Shown: piece after piece, positions 10,381 through 23,300 of the stretch
How positions within the stretch are numbered: the first letter of the stretch is position 1
How the letters are laid out: every line of letters begins with the position of its first letter
Source of the DNA: Punica granatum
Lineage: Eukaryota > Streptophyta > Magnoliopsida > Myrtales > Lythraceae
Length of the DNA: 64,000 nt
Reading direction: 5' to 3'
Assembly: GCF_007655135.1 (NCBI RefSeq)
Contig: NC_045133.1
Span: 21,487,845 to 21,551,844, forward strand
Position numbers and translations under genes: made by a program
Notes under the pieces: model-generated
Database searches by the model: none
Seen by the model: the letters and a program-made list of their open reading frames with translations, nothing else
What the model was told of the DNA's origin: nothing

Positions 10381-13300
10381 GAGTATCGCCATTTTATGAG
10401 TTGAAACCATTCCAAATCATGATATTAGGGATAGTTCCGGTTCTCTTGTCTCCTCATTTATTTGCCGAGAAAGAAGTGTGAAAGCTAACGTCCATCTCTA
10501 TCTATCAAAAGAAAGGAAAAAAGAAGAGGGACATGAAAGATGGGTATGACTTGCGAGATCTCATCGGATATTACCTTGGCCCCCCTTATTTTTGATGCTC
10601 GTAATGATACTTTTCCACGAATCACTTTTATCAGAAATGATCAAGAGCCGGAGATCTGAGAGACAGAGGATAAGGGAACAGTTACGGAAAGCTCGAGCGC
10701 TAGTCACTAATCCCTCCAAATGTGGTGGATAACTAATATGAGTTAACTCCAGAGAGTAAGAATAACAGGATCGAGACATAGCATGAAGTAGGGGATTCAG
10801 GGTCTTATATCTCATTTAAGTCGGTACGAAGCTTCCCTATTAAAGTTCACAACCGCCGGGAGGTGACTTCTGATTCCAATATAGGGATCATATGGTATAT
10901 TAATGACTTTGTTCATCCAAAACTGGACCCGACTGAATGACCTTATAGATGCTTCATTGTATATCTAGTGTACGTAGGTATACTTGTAGATGACATCATG
11001 TCTGCCAAATTAAAATGGGCAGCCAAAAAAAAAGTATAACGTGGAATACTCTAGCTGTCTTGAGCAAGGAAATCAGCTCTTGCATAAAATTAAAACATTA
11101 ATTAATTAAAGAGATTCTTTTCTTTTTTCTTTTTTTTTTTGCTTGAAAATTAAAGAGATTCCTGTTGTACAATAGAGTATAGTATAGACACACAATGCAT
11201 CAAAAGTCGTGCCAACGAAAACTGTTTCTCTTTTTCTTTTCTTCTCCTTCTCCTTCTTCTTCTTCTTCCCTTTTTTTTTTGGGTAATAGCTCAAATAACC
11301 GTTCTTAATCAGAAAAAGTTCATAGATTTGACAGAACATCTAAGATTTTTTTTAAAAAAAGAAAATCTAAGTCAAGTCACCTAGAAACAAGGAGGTTCTT
11401 AGAAGTAAGTTCCTTAAAAATTATATAGCAATTAATCACAATGATTCAAATAGCGAAATCACAGTTCAAATATATATCTTTTTGAAAGTCCGGTGTGGTC
11501 GATCGGTTATCACATGAAAGTGCAACATCGCCATTAACAATACATGGAGAATCGATTGTTGAAGATCTCGCTCGAAAGATTACCGACGAAGGGAGAAAAC
11601 AGAAAAGAAAGGATGAAGAACTAGGATACGGGGGAAAAAAAATCCCATAGGCGGACAAGTTGGAGGGAAAAAGCTGATTTGACTGCATATAGGAGACGAT
11701 GGAGACCCAACACAAGATAACAAACATATATTAACATGTACGTATTGAGGAGGGCCCCATGTAGCTAAAGACTTACATTTATGTAACATTGATGATTTCA
11801 CTTTTATTGTAACTTGGGAGTGATGTATCAGTATAGGGAGAGGCAACTACTTTTCGAAAGTAAATTTAGCATCAAAGCTCGATTCACATGTCATCCACAT
11901 GGCAAGTTGCCTGGCTAGCTACCTATGCCCACGATACCATTCCTGACCCAATAGATATAGTATAATAGTACATAGTGTTCCCAATTGCAAACTGCGAGTC
12001 CATGCGGATGGACCAGCTAGCATAAACATCGCCATAATTAACGGTGGGGAGATCATCTGGCGAAATTATATTCATGTCTGATGAGGACAACTGATGAATG
12101 ACTGCATATCTTTGACGATTATATGTACGTTTAATTATCGATTTTGGGTTGGAGAGATGAGCGATATATTTGATAGGTTAGTGGTGTTATCTTAGAAGCA
12201 AAGGAGCTGAAAAAGAGAAAGAAAGGAAAAGCAGTTAGCTTTAATATCGGGCTTTTAAGAAGATAAGTATATGTCGTGCGCGATATTGTTGGGGTCTTCG
12301 TTCTCTTCCCGAGAGTTCGGTCTCTTTTATACAGAGAAAAAAAAAAAGTGTATGTCGTACGTGCGATATGGACCCTGTCAGCAGTACAGCCCACATGCAT
12401 GATAGGGGGGAGTGACACTTCCAATGACTGAGAGAGGAGAGAGCTTGTGAATCTTCTGTGGTGAGAAAGATATATATGCCCTACATATGGAAGATTCTTG
12501 CTAGTCTTAATACACAAAAAGAATCTAATGTTAACCATTCAAAGGACAGTTAAATTAGTTACTAATACTAGTCACAAAATCGTGAACATCATCATGTTCT
12601 TAGGGGTAAAAAAACACGGTTCTGTCCATTTGGTTTGGTTCGTTTTCCTGATATTGGACACATAGATATAGCATAGCCAAATTTTCACAGTTGATTACAG
12701 TTTATGGAAGATTTGGTTTTGGTTTGAGTACAATTATGTGATGTTGTCACCAGAATAATGCACATGAATATGTTCAAAGTTCGGATTTTTGATACGAAAT
12801 CGAACTGGAACAGATGTCTGAATCGTGTCAGTTCTGTTTTATGATTGTTTTGTACGATGCTATAGCAAATCGTCGTCATTGTTCATGCATCCAATGGGAC
12901 CTTGCTTCTATTTTACGGTTCAAAATGCACAATATGTACTGTTAATGGAATGCTTTCGCCAAATGGGGCTCTGCAAATTAAACTCCTCATTAAATAAATA
13001 AGTCTAGTGGATTTTTGCAAGAGATCCTCGGTATGGAAGTTAAATGTTAAAACCTCTGTTCGATTGAAGAACCGAAGCTTTGCGTAAATTATGCGAGCTC
13101 GATAACTCCCGACTGGGGCAATTCAGTGCTTGAATTTGCTCAAACTTTCCGACTCAATGTTGATCGAATTAACTTCAAACGTGTTCTCTGCTTCTATATA
13201 TTTTTCTTCCTCTCAACCTTTATTTTCTCTTCCGCCCACTTTTCTCACCAAAAGCCGATTGGCCCTTTTCAGAGCTAAAGAAATTTGCTCCTAACTTCAA
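10380..13300. other. Intergenic, no gene seen
   Basis: ORFs in this stretch are short, lysine-rich or pyrimidine-rich and match no family. A CTT-rich tract lies near 11240-11280. Confidence 0.5.
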
Positions 13301-13301
13301 A

Positions 13302-13303
<2 letters not shown>

Positions 13304-13342
<39 letters not shown>
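13304..13342. repeat. (AT)n-(AC)n compound microsatellite
   Basis: An AT dinucleotide run passes directly into a short ACACAC run. Confidence 0.9.
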
Positions 13343-13343
<1 letters not shown>

Positions 13344-13404
13344 TTTACATATATACAAACATACCTACGCACACATATACACATATGCAGCATCAAATTT
13401 TTAA

Positions 13405-13557
13405 GTGCAGTGGCGTACAAGTAATTGTCCGAAACCATAAGGTCACGAGTTTGATCCTCATCAATAGAACTTGTGTCCCTCTATTTAGATTTGTTGTTTC
13501 TATTATTATACTAGGCATAGGCCTCCCTAACAATCGAAAGGGGAAAAAAAAATTACA
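13405..13557 (+). repeat. Probable tRNA-derived SINE relic
   Basis: Contains gtggcgtacaagtaattg, a plausible decayed A box, then gtcacgagtttgatcctca, a B-box-like GAGTTTGATCC, about 40 bp later. A short unique part and an A-rich end (13543-13551) follow. The order fits a tRNA-derived SINE. No target duplication was found. Confidence 0.45.
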
Positions 13558-13559
13558 AA

Positions 13560-14891
13560 CTTCAATCCTCTCCTATAATTGTACCATGGAGCTAAAACTA
13601 TATAAACTTCATTTATTCTCTCTATTTAATTATCAATATATCTATCTTTTTCATTAACCAGTACGCCCCAGCCCCATGTGCCAGCTGCTGCATTAAAGCC
13701 GACAGCTACAAACAAGAAGCTGAAAAAAAAAAACATAAAAAGCAAAAATATTTGACAGCCATTCCAACTGTTTTTTCCTTTTTTAAAATATTTAAAATAT
13801 TATAAATTCGATGGTTAGTGTCTCAACTCTCAACTTTGTGTTCCTCTCTTTATGGGCCTCCCAAAGTACCAACCGAAACCCACATCTCTTTAATTAAAGG
13901 AAGAGGCCTTGGCAGGAGGAACCTTGCATCAGAAGAACCATACAGTACCTTCGAGTTGCCTAGCATGATACTTTGGTCGGTTTTTCGATCCTCGAGATAT
14001 TTATCGTTGTCACCGATGCTGTCTTTTCAGCCACGAACGTTGGTTTTATCGTGCTAGATTATTGGGTTCTCTTGCCAGATATCGGTTTTATATTATTCGA
14101 TGTCTCTAGAAAGACAAGATTTCGAGACTAGCAGATATGCTCAAACAGAGTAATGAGGTTATGGCTTTTCCATGCAGAAAATGCAAAATACAAGTATATA
14201 TGTGAATAGAATATACGTTACTTGGCATTTCAAATATCGACCCAAAAGCATCCAATTCCCAATTCCAGTCATCCAAGAAATAAACAAATAAATAATTAAA
14301 GTTAATGTTCAGACTTAATGTACATTGGAATTAGATGCTCCAATCAGGGGAAGGTATTAATACCATTAGTATAAAAATGAGAATCACGATCTGAGAATAT
14401 ATAGTTTTGCTTTCATATTGCAAGTCTACAAATATGTAAAAGGTATATATAATTCGTATATAGTTTTACTCATTCTATGATGCATGACGAGCTAAGGAAA
14501 TATCATCATTCAACTTTAATGAGAAGATCAGAAGCATATCATAGAAACACAGCTGAGCTGATAATATTAATTAGCATCTTCAGCATACATTTAATAAGGT
14601 TACAACAAAAACGAGTTCTTTTTTTGTTTATTTTTTGTCTCTTCGAACAGCAGCAGCATCTATATACATAACCCTAGATAGGTCATCGACTAACTTACGA
14701 GCACAAGCTCATGGCTTAAAACAGAACTTGCAACTCATGCTCTTTGTAATTTATAGCATAAGCACTCATATGCATGATTTTAGCATATAATTGACATTAT
14801 TGTGATACCTCTAGAGAGAAATAGAAAACTGGCGCATAGACTACAGCGATTACCTACAGCACCTTCTCAGCAGAGAAGTCGATAAACGTTA
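13560..14891. other. Intergenic and MAP kinase 3' flank
   Basis: No gene seen. The stretch just left of 14892 probably includes the MAP kinase 3' UTR on the minus strand. Confidence 0.5.
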
Positions 14892-16749
14892 TCAAGAGTA
14901 CACTGGCATGGGGCCTGCGACGACCTCAGGATGGTAATGGAGCATTTCCATCCACATCATCTCCCTTATCATGTCTTCCCCCAAGTCTTCGTCAATGTCC
15001 AGATCAATTGGGACCTGAGCAGGAGGGTTGTTGGCCGGGTCATATAGTGGGGCCATGTATGGGTGCTGAAGGGCCTCGGTCACACCAATCCTCTTTGTCG
15101 GGTCGAAAATGAGCATCTTCTGGAGCAAGTCAATTGCTAGAGGATGGGCATTGGGGTAGAGCCGGGAGAAGGGGGTCCCAGGGGAGTAAGGCAGGGACTT
15201 GATGTACTTCCTTGCCTTCGGGTTATCAATAAATTCAATGTCCTCTTCCCTCTGGCTTCCTAGGACGTTGATGATGAGCTTTAGTTGGTTTAGGCATTCT
15301 GTGCCTGGGAAAAGGGGCTTTCGTCCGAGGAGCTCGGCGAAGATGCAGCCCACAGACCAGACATCAATTGAGGTTCCATAGTTGTCGCAGCAGAGGAGAA
15401 GCTCTGGTGCCCGGTACCAGCGGGTCACAACATACTCTGTCATGAACTGCCCCTTACCATTGCTTGTACGTGCCAGCCCAAAATCGCATATCTTTAGATC
15501 GCAATTTGCATTGATGAGAAGGTTCCCAGGCTTCAGGTCACGGTGGAGAATATTCGCTGAGTGCAGGTACTTCAGGCCTCGAAGCAACTACATTTTTGAA
15601 GTAAAATAGTAATTAAAGACTTCAGAATATACTGCCCGAATTGTTGTAGTCAAACCATCAAATTAAGAATTGGGTTATTCCCCCCAATCATGGAGCTACA
15701 GCTGATGAATTAGATTAAACATATCAAAGGAGAAATTCTGCCCTTGATATGACATCACAGTTAAAGATTACTGAAAGTCGACTGGGAAAAAAATCCTAGG
15801 AGGCCATAGTTATGCTGCAGCAGAAAGCCTTTTCAATATGTATAAAATGGCAAGGTGCAATCATATGTATAAAATGACAAGGCGCAATCATCAGCAATCA
15901 GTCCATCCTTTAAATGGCTTATAAATGATAAGAATGCCATCTATCATGATACAAATATTTAAGCTGGAAAAAGAGGACAAATGTGTAAAGAAGGCTTTCT
16001 GCTCTATCATGTTATCCATGATGATGCGCATCCAACTTTTTCATATCTAAAACAACATAGACACAGAATTGAAGATCTTTCAGCAAACAGTATTTGGTTG
16101 TCATGCAATGCGAAAGCAATAAAACACTCGAAACCGACTAAGCCAACAAACTCAGCTCCCAATTAATTGAGAACTCTCAAATGCAGCCTCTATGATGAAA
16201 CTAGTAATATATGAAATTCCTGCATATATGACTCTGTTGCAGCAGTGCAGAAACTATGTAGGGAGTAAAGGCTCAATATTATCACATGAACTAGTTTCTT
16301 GCAATGTGCATGGCATGTTTAAGTACCTGGAAGAGGAAATATTGGCAATGGTCATTAGTAAGTGCTTGAGATGACTTGATGATCTGATGAAGATCGGTGT
16401 CCATGAGCTCGTACACAAGATACACATCTTTGAAACTCTTCTTGTGGATAGGCATCATGACATCTTTCAAAGAAATCACATTTTCATGTCGGAGATGCCT
16501 TAGGAGCTTTATCTCACGCAAGGTTCTCAACGCGTCAACACGATTCTCAAACGCATTATGTATCTTCTTAATCGCAACTTTCTCATTGGTCTCCCTGTTG
16601 ATGGACGAACAGACAATGCCGTAAGCCCCTCGGCCAATGGGCTTGATGGGCACGTACTTGGTATCGATCTCGAACAAGGTCTGCCACATGGAGAAGTAGT
16701 GCTTTCCTCTGATATGGATTCCATTTGGAGGCTCAACCGGTGTTGCCAT
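14892..16749 (-). CDS. Group-C mitogen-activated protein kinase (MPK7 type)
   Basis: Two coding exons, 16749-16327 and 15587-14892, joined in phase 0 (CAG|gtactt ... tgtag|TTG), give 372 residues. Landmarks are the glycine loop GRGAYG (39-44), catalytic lysine in AIKK (K61), HRDLKPGN (156-163), DFG (176-178), activation-loop TEY (191-193) followed by [10 protein letters not shown], and an acidic C-terminal part with a common-docking-like stretch (DIDEDLGED). A MAPK kinase would phosphorylate T191 and Y193. The start [11 protein letters not shown] matches the family; the upstream in-frame ATGs lie beyond an apparent acceptor (ttgcag|gcaaATG) and so are intronic. A two-exon coding structure and the C-terminal [15 protein letters not shown] are group-C features (MPK1/2/7/14 in Arabidopsis). 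All kinase residues look intact. MPK7 as closest relative is from memory. Confidence 0.95.
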
Positions 16750-17770
16750 TTGCCTGCAATATATCATCAACCCATCGTTGAAACTCAGGCACAGAAAAAT
16801 TCTCAAACCCCTCATGAAAAATATGGTTCCAAAGAAAATCTTGTCATTTTAATAGTCGTATTTGAGCATACCACAGCAAGTACTACGTCAGAACGGCCTA
16901 AAAGAACTGCATAGCATCAGCACCATTCTTAATCATATTGTTTCAATAACTATAAACGATACTTTAATTGTAGCAATAATGTATTAACGTAACATGTAAC
17001 AGGAAAAATAAAATAATGTCCTTAAGTCATTGACAAAAGATAAAACATGCTAGCAGGAACTCAATCATTAAGTTGAACATACGACCAAATTTAGGAATAG
17101 TGAAGATTTGGCATGAAATAAGTAGCACAATCAAATCCTTTAAACTTCTCGAAATATTGAAATTAATTCTGTCATAGATATGAGATCAATGTACAAACTA
17201 ATCTTCTACAGATTCTAAGGTATCGTATCTCCGACAAGGACCAAAGTTTCCATTTTTAAGAAAGGAAACCCTGCGAAATCTCAGAAATTCACGAAATTTC
17301 CCCCCAAAAAAGAACCAAAAAGCAATCACTCAATTCGAGCTCAGAACCCAAAAACGATCGCCTGCAAAGTTAAACCTTTTCCGGTGATCTTCTACAGGCG
17401 CTCTGTTCTATTCAAGCAGCGTCAAATTGGCAAGCAATTCAAGCTTCCTGCGCCCCCAATTTCACTCCCCGAGTGGAATTGGAGCTGAAAGATGGCATTT
17501 CGGTCGGAATTCTCGAGAAGCGGAAGAAGCTGCTCAGCCTCCAACAACTCGTTGATCGAATTTGCGCCAGAACAGGGCCGGAACCATGCGGCGTCGGGAT
17601 CTGATTGGAGCTTAGCTCAACTGAAATTCGTCGAGCGAGGAGATCAATGGGAGTGATGATAACTGTACGGATCTGAAGAAGAAGGAGAAGCAGGAAGAAG
17701 ACCGGATCGGGGAGAGGAAAGATTCGTTATCTCGTCGCGATCAGATCAGCAACGGAGTCAGTGAAGAAAA
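16750..17770 (-). other. MAP kinase 5' UTR and likely leader intron
   Basis: A splice acceptor (ttgcag) four bases before the MAP kinase ATG implies a leader intron. A candidate donor on the minus strand is ccggaaaag|gtttaac near 17375. The GC-richer stretch 17376-17770 would then be the first untranslated exon and core promoter. No TATA box can be fixed. Confidence 0.5.
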
Positions 17771-18514
17771 ACATATATCGCTCTTATTTTAATCATTAAA
17801 TTAAATTAAAAGAAAATCCAAAAAGGATAAAATGATATTTATTAAAAATATCTTCCTTTCTTGTGGATCTTTTTTGAGCTTTTTCCCTTTTTCTTGGGTT
17901 CATCATTTTTGAGGACCTCAATGAAATTTTTAAAAACAAAAATGTATTTTTTCATGAATTCATGATTATACAAAAAAAAGTGAAAATAAACGTGTTTTTC
18001 CTCTAGGATTGAAAATTGGCTTATGTAATAGTAGGGGTCGTTTGCTCATCTATCTGTAAGTCGGCTGTTAATACAGTTCAATTTTGACATATACCCTTTT
18101 CGTGAATCATCAATATCATTAGTAATTTTTTAGCTCTAGATTTAATTCGATCAATTTTCTTAGTTTTTCACATTGTAGGTGCAATACTCTACATTGCATG
18201 TACTATTTTGATAAATAACATTTTGGTTTTTAAAACACTCCTATGAATATCATTTTTTATTTTTATTTTTACAAGTTGTTATTGATAGTTTAACTTATTG
18301 TTTCTACAAACATGAGGTTTTGTTTTAATCGAGTTAAATGCAATCTTATGTGAGTACTTATGTACCTAAAATTCTAGATATAGCATGGGACCGCTCTCGT
18401 GTCTTATTATAGAAATTCCCTTTAATTATTCCTATCATGTAATATAGTCTTTGTAATTGGATATATGATTTTTTTTCTAATAGCATGACAAAGATATATA
18501 AAGGGTTCTACTAG
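17771..18514. other. Spacer upstream of the MAP kinase gene, no gene seen
   Basis: AT-rich sequence between the MAP kinase first exon and the duplicated block. Confidence 0.4.
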
Positions 18515-19650
18515 ACTTGACAATACCCTAATAAATATGGGTAAAATAGTAAAATCCTTATAGAAATTATAGAAATTAAATGATAATCACTAATATTATA
18601 ATGAATAACAATATATGAATATAGAGAAAATATTCAAAGAAATATGAGAGAATATTTCAATCACTTATATTGTCATATCATTAGTAAATAAATATATTCA
18701 TTGTTTTTTAAAAAAATAATCATCAATATAAACTTAAAATTAATTTAATAAATTTTAAAAAATATAGCTAAACTTATAAAAACTTAAGTACATTCTCATC
18801 CAAGTGATAGGGACATTTTATCTAAAAGTGTTCAAATTTATAAAACTTAATATATGGAATCTTAGTTATAATAAAGCACAAGCAAATAATGAAGATTAAA
18901 AATTTTAATGAGTAGACTACCATTATCACCATCCACTTATGCCATTACCACCGTTTTTACCAATGACATATTTTTGTCACCAGTTAGCCCCAAACGTTGG
19001 CATTCCATCTAACATTTATACTATTTCGTTAACATCCGTGACGGAAAATTTATGGACGGCATTATATGCCACGTCACTTTTCAGTCACGGAAGGTATAAA
19101 TGTTAGACAGAATGCCAACGTTTGAGGCTAACTGATGGCAAAAATATGTCATTGACAAAAATGGTGGCTATGGCATAATCGGAGGGCGACATTAGTAGTC
19201 TACTCAAATTTTAATAGGCTATAATAATATTTTTGTATATATATATATATAATATAAACTTGACAATACCCTAATAAATGAGGGTAAAATAGTAAAATTC
19301 TACTAGTTCCAATGTTAATATACCATATAGAAATTAAATGATAACAATTAATATTATAACTAATAATAATATATGAATATAGAGAAAATATTCAAAGAAA
19401 TATAGAAGAATATTTCAATCACTTATTCTCATATCATTAATAAATAAATATATATTATCTTATGAAAATAAATAATCATCAATACATACTTAAAATTAAT
19501 TTAATAAATTTTAAAAATTATTGCTAATCTTATAAAAACTTAATTAAGTACATCTCTCATCCAAGTGATTTGGTCATTCTATCTAATTAATATATGGAAT
19601 ATCAGTTATAATAAAGCACAAGTAAATAATAAAGATTAAAATTTTTATAA
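18515..19650 (+). repeat. Diverged tandem duplication of a ~400-bp AT-rich block
   Basis: Block A (18515-18909) and block B (19258-19650) share acttgacaataccctaataa, gaatatagagaaaatattca and the ending taataaagcacaag. They lie about 743 bp apart because a MITE and some AT-rich sequence sit between them. Opening motifs such as ACAATACCCTAATAAAT...GGGTAAAAT resemble the heads of plant Helitron-type repeats, but this is only a suggestion. Confidence 0.7.
18910..19205. mobile_element. Mutator-like foldback MITE
   Basis: The element starts GAGTAGACTACCATTATC and ends with the inverse, GTAGTCTACTC. The arms are inverted copies over at least 110 bp, with matching blocks such as aacgttggcattc and tcaatgacatatttttg. 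The centre is itself near-palindromic (ccgtgacgg...ccgtcacgg relatives). It is flanked by a perfect 10-bp direct repeat AAATTTTAAT (18900-18909 and 19206-19215), the size of Mutator-type target duplications. There is no coding capacity. Confidence 0.8.
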
Positions 19651-19715
19651 GCGCGAAGAGTATTATTCTTCTATAAATTAAAACTAACAATTTTATCTAA
19701 AAGTATTCAAATTAT

Positions 19716-20310
19716 GAATTAATTTTCTTAGAAATTAAATTCATAATTGCAGTAATATATATACTACATGAATTCCTTCCTTAAGAATTATATATATTTA
19801 ATATATATATATATATATATATATTCTTCTATTATAAGTTTGAATTTACTACATTAAAGTTTATACAATAAAAATAAATTTTTTACATGTTAATATGAAC
19901 TAGAAATTAAAGTAATCAAATATTGAAGTAATTTTCTTATAAATAAAATTGATAATTGCAATGATATATATATACATTACATGAATTGCTTAGTTAAGAA
20001 ATTTTGATATATATTCTTCTATTACAAGTTTAAATATATGGAATTAATACTTATACAATTAATAAAATAAATTTTTAGATGTTAATATAAACTATAATTA
20101 AAATATTGAAATTTTGAACTAATTTTATTGGCAATTAAATTTATAATTACAATGATGTATATATTACATGAATTCCTTATTTGAGAACTTTGACATATCT
20201 TTAATATATATTCTCCTATTACAAGTCAGAATTTACCGTATTTAAGTTTATACAATATAAAATTAAACTTATTACAAGTTAATATAAATTATAAATTCAT
20301 ACCAGTTATT
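19716..20310 (+). repeat. Three diverged ~200-bp tandem units
   Basis: Units start near 19716, 19925 and 20116 with ga(a/t)taattttctta-like heads, then ataattgcaatgatatat, then acatgaattccttat, then attcttctattacaagt, then tttatacaata. Spacing is 209 and 191 bp. The composition is strongly AT. Just beyond, near 20352, ccgtgcggtacacg forms a small hairpin like the 3' hairpin of Helitrons. Confidence 0.65.
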
Positions 20311-23300
20311 GTGTCATATTTAAACTTTTATAATAAAATTTTCTTATAAAATCCGTGCGGTACACGTTTCAGAAAAACTATTATATATATATATATATAT
20401 GCAGTATCTTCATTGTTTGTTTTTTTTATGATGATCTTCATTGTTCGTTGTTTGCTATTGCTTGTAAGTGTAATTTTAATTAAATGCACTAAAGAAGTTA
20501 CCCTCATAGAAACTATGAAAAATCGCAACTCTTTTTTTTTTTTTTTGCGTATATATATGGATTTCTGATCATGTTTAATACATGATTTTGTTTGCTATTT
20601 CCCATTTAAGTTCATTAAAACTCCGAAAACTGCATAATATAATCTAAAAGCTATTGCTTAGATTTGTATACTTGTGTGGTTTAGATAAATACATACATAA
20701 TTTAAGTGACGTGTATGTTATGTATTAAAAAGCCCGTCTATTTCGTTTATAATAAGTTATATTTAATGCATGGACATTATAATTATAATATATATATCTA
20801 ACTCAAAGCCGCCCCCTTCAAATTGAGTGAGGAAATCAAATTAAATGGTCGGTGGAGGGTGCCACTGTGAAAGGGGACGGGAGCAGACGGTTTGTTAGGC
20901 AAATTTGACTAATTAGATGCAATATGCTTGCTATGTCCGTCGGTTTTTGATGTGCTAGAGATGTGAAGCTTTTCATAAAATTTTGATGCTCCATGTCCAA
21001 AAACCATTCATGTTTAGTTAGGTCTACCCCACATTGACGTGGTACGGAAAAATCAATAAAAAAATTTTGATGACGAATAATTATGGCAATTATCCTAGTG
21101 ATTAACACAAATTCTCATGTTCCATGCAATTTAATCGGCATTTTCTCACGTCACATGACGTGGTAAAATCACCAAAAAATTTCTCTATAAATCCTACTAG
21201 TGAGATCAAATACTGAACAGCATAGGGCAAAATTTTAAATAATCTAATCTCAATACATGATATGAAAATGATATGAAGATTTAACGGTGATCAACTCAAT
21301 AAGCACAAGAGCAGTGGCAACCGCCATATTTGAAAAAGCAAAAATCATTATTATGATTAAACTAACGTATTTTTTGATGAATTTTCAAACTAACGTTTTG
21401 ATTGATGATTCATTGGCCAAAACAAATTAAGTTGGACTATTGAAATTTTCCTTTTCGTTTTTTTTTGGGCTAAAAAAGAAGCGAAAAAGAAAATGTTGAT
21501 GTTTTTCTTTCCTTTAGGGAAAAGGAAAAAAAGAAGAAGAAGAAGAATTGCTGATGTTGGGATTGATTGATGATTCATTCCCCAAGGGCGGCAGGTCTGG
21601 CCATCTAGGGAGGGTTGCTTCCTGACCCAAACAAAGGATATTGCTTATTTCAACTTGGGGTTGGAGTGGGCCCCGGGATACGTGGCAGGTTTCTGTTGGA
21701 CAGGACGCCAGGGTAGGGGAGGTGGGGCCCCCAACGTGCCGTCGACGCCGCGTCGTTTCTTGCGGGAGAGGGTTGCGGCCGGAGATTTGTGGATAAACAA
21801 GAGCATCTTCTTCGGTGATTCCGTTGGCTTAGGGGCGTCCTTCGGCAATGCTCAGGTGCTGGTGGGAACCAGCCGTCTTTCGTTGCACCGCGTCGATTGA
21901 TATAAGTATCGAGAATGGTTCATAAAGTATTACAACTCGCGGCGTGATATGCAGTTAAGACTAAGAGGCCACGTTATCAATAAATGTGACGGTGGAGTGA
22001 ACCGCTCCGCCGATCTTTATTCACTGAGCTTTTAGCACAAGCAGTGAACGTTGCGGGGTCATATAGTTAGCAGTCGTGATCGATCGAGCTGCTGCTCAGC
22101 CTAAGGTATTGAACTACATATGAACCGAGCCTAAAGAGAAAAACGTTGGGCCTCCATCTGTAATCAAGCTGGCCCAGGCCTCCATCTTAAGACATTCCCA
22201 AACGTTTCTTCGACGGGAGAATTAGAATGAGACATTCCCTTTAGTTAATTCTTTTATGTATCATGCATGCATCTAATTTCGTTATAAGAGATGCGACGGG
22301 GCATAGGCCTGGCCGGTGAGAGGAGAAACACGACATGAAAAATGAAGAAACGTAAGAAGTCTCTGATATAAGAATCGAACTAAGAATCTCATATTCAGAT
22401 CGTAAACTATTTGGTTACAGTAGATTTCCTTTTTCAAAACATGATTTTGTTTATCAAAGCTCGCCCTCTATTGCAGTGTCCATTTAAAGACCCCTTTAAT
22501 TATCATTCTTATATATGATTGATATATATAGCTTCAGAGGCCAGTGCGGTGTCGCACTCTATCTCCATCTGTTTGTTTTTTGTTGTTTTTGTTTTTACTA
22601 AAAGGGTAATTCATCGCACTCTATCTCATTAATCGATAGCTTCATAATTATATTGATACTGGTCACTTGATATTAAACACAGATCATGTGGTTTGCAATT
22701 CTACTTATCAGTGTATACACGTACGTGATACCATCCCTCTCGCTGTTTACTATGCGGTTCGAGAAAAGATTCTCATCCGGACTTATTGTAAACCAAAAAA
22801 GTTCAATAACTTAACTCTCAATTAGGGCATAGATTGATGTCCAAAGATTTTGAGAGATTGAGATATGCTGCTGAAAAATTGCATGATTCCAACTTCCAAG
22901 TAGTTCTTTATGATAAAAAGATTATGAAAGGACCGAAAGCGGTAGGGATTTCCACTTTTTTTTTTTTCAAGATAATCATTAACTAAGTTTGCTGGCCCAA
23001 AAATCTTGACTAATTTGAGATAGGCAACAGCATAGGAATCAGATTTTTCCATTTTACTCAATTCTTTAATCTTCGGACTTTGTGAGATTAAGCATAAAGT
23101 TGGATCCTTTACATTTTACATGTCATCCATATATTCCATGCAGAGGAACTGGCAAAGTGTTCGGACATAGAACAAAAATGGCACATGAAACTGTCTAGTT
23201 AGCTAGCAGCCTGTGTAGTTCGTTCGCAAAAAAGGCCATATTAGAAAAATGTTATATGATTAAAAGTATGTTTCCGTATCTTTTGTTATCGAATCTTATA

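Noticed and set aside
12131..12538. 135-codon minus-strand ORF
   Set aside because: Serine/phenylalanine-rich low-complexity frame with no recognisable domain.
16750..16815. Longer MAP kinase N-terminus from an upstream in-frame ATG (16815)
   Set aside because: A consensus acceptor lies four bases before the family start, so the extension is intronic.
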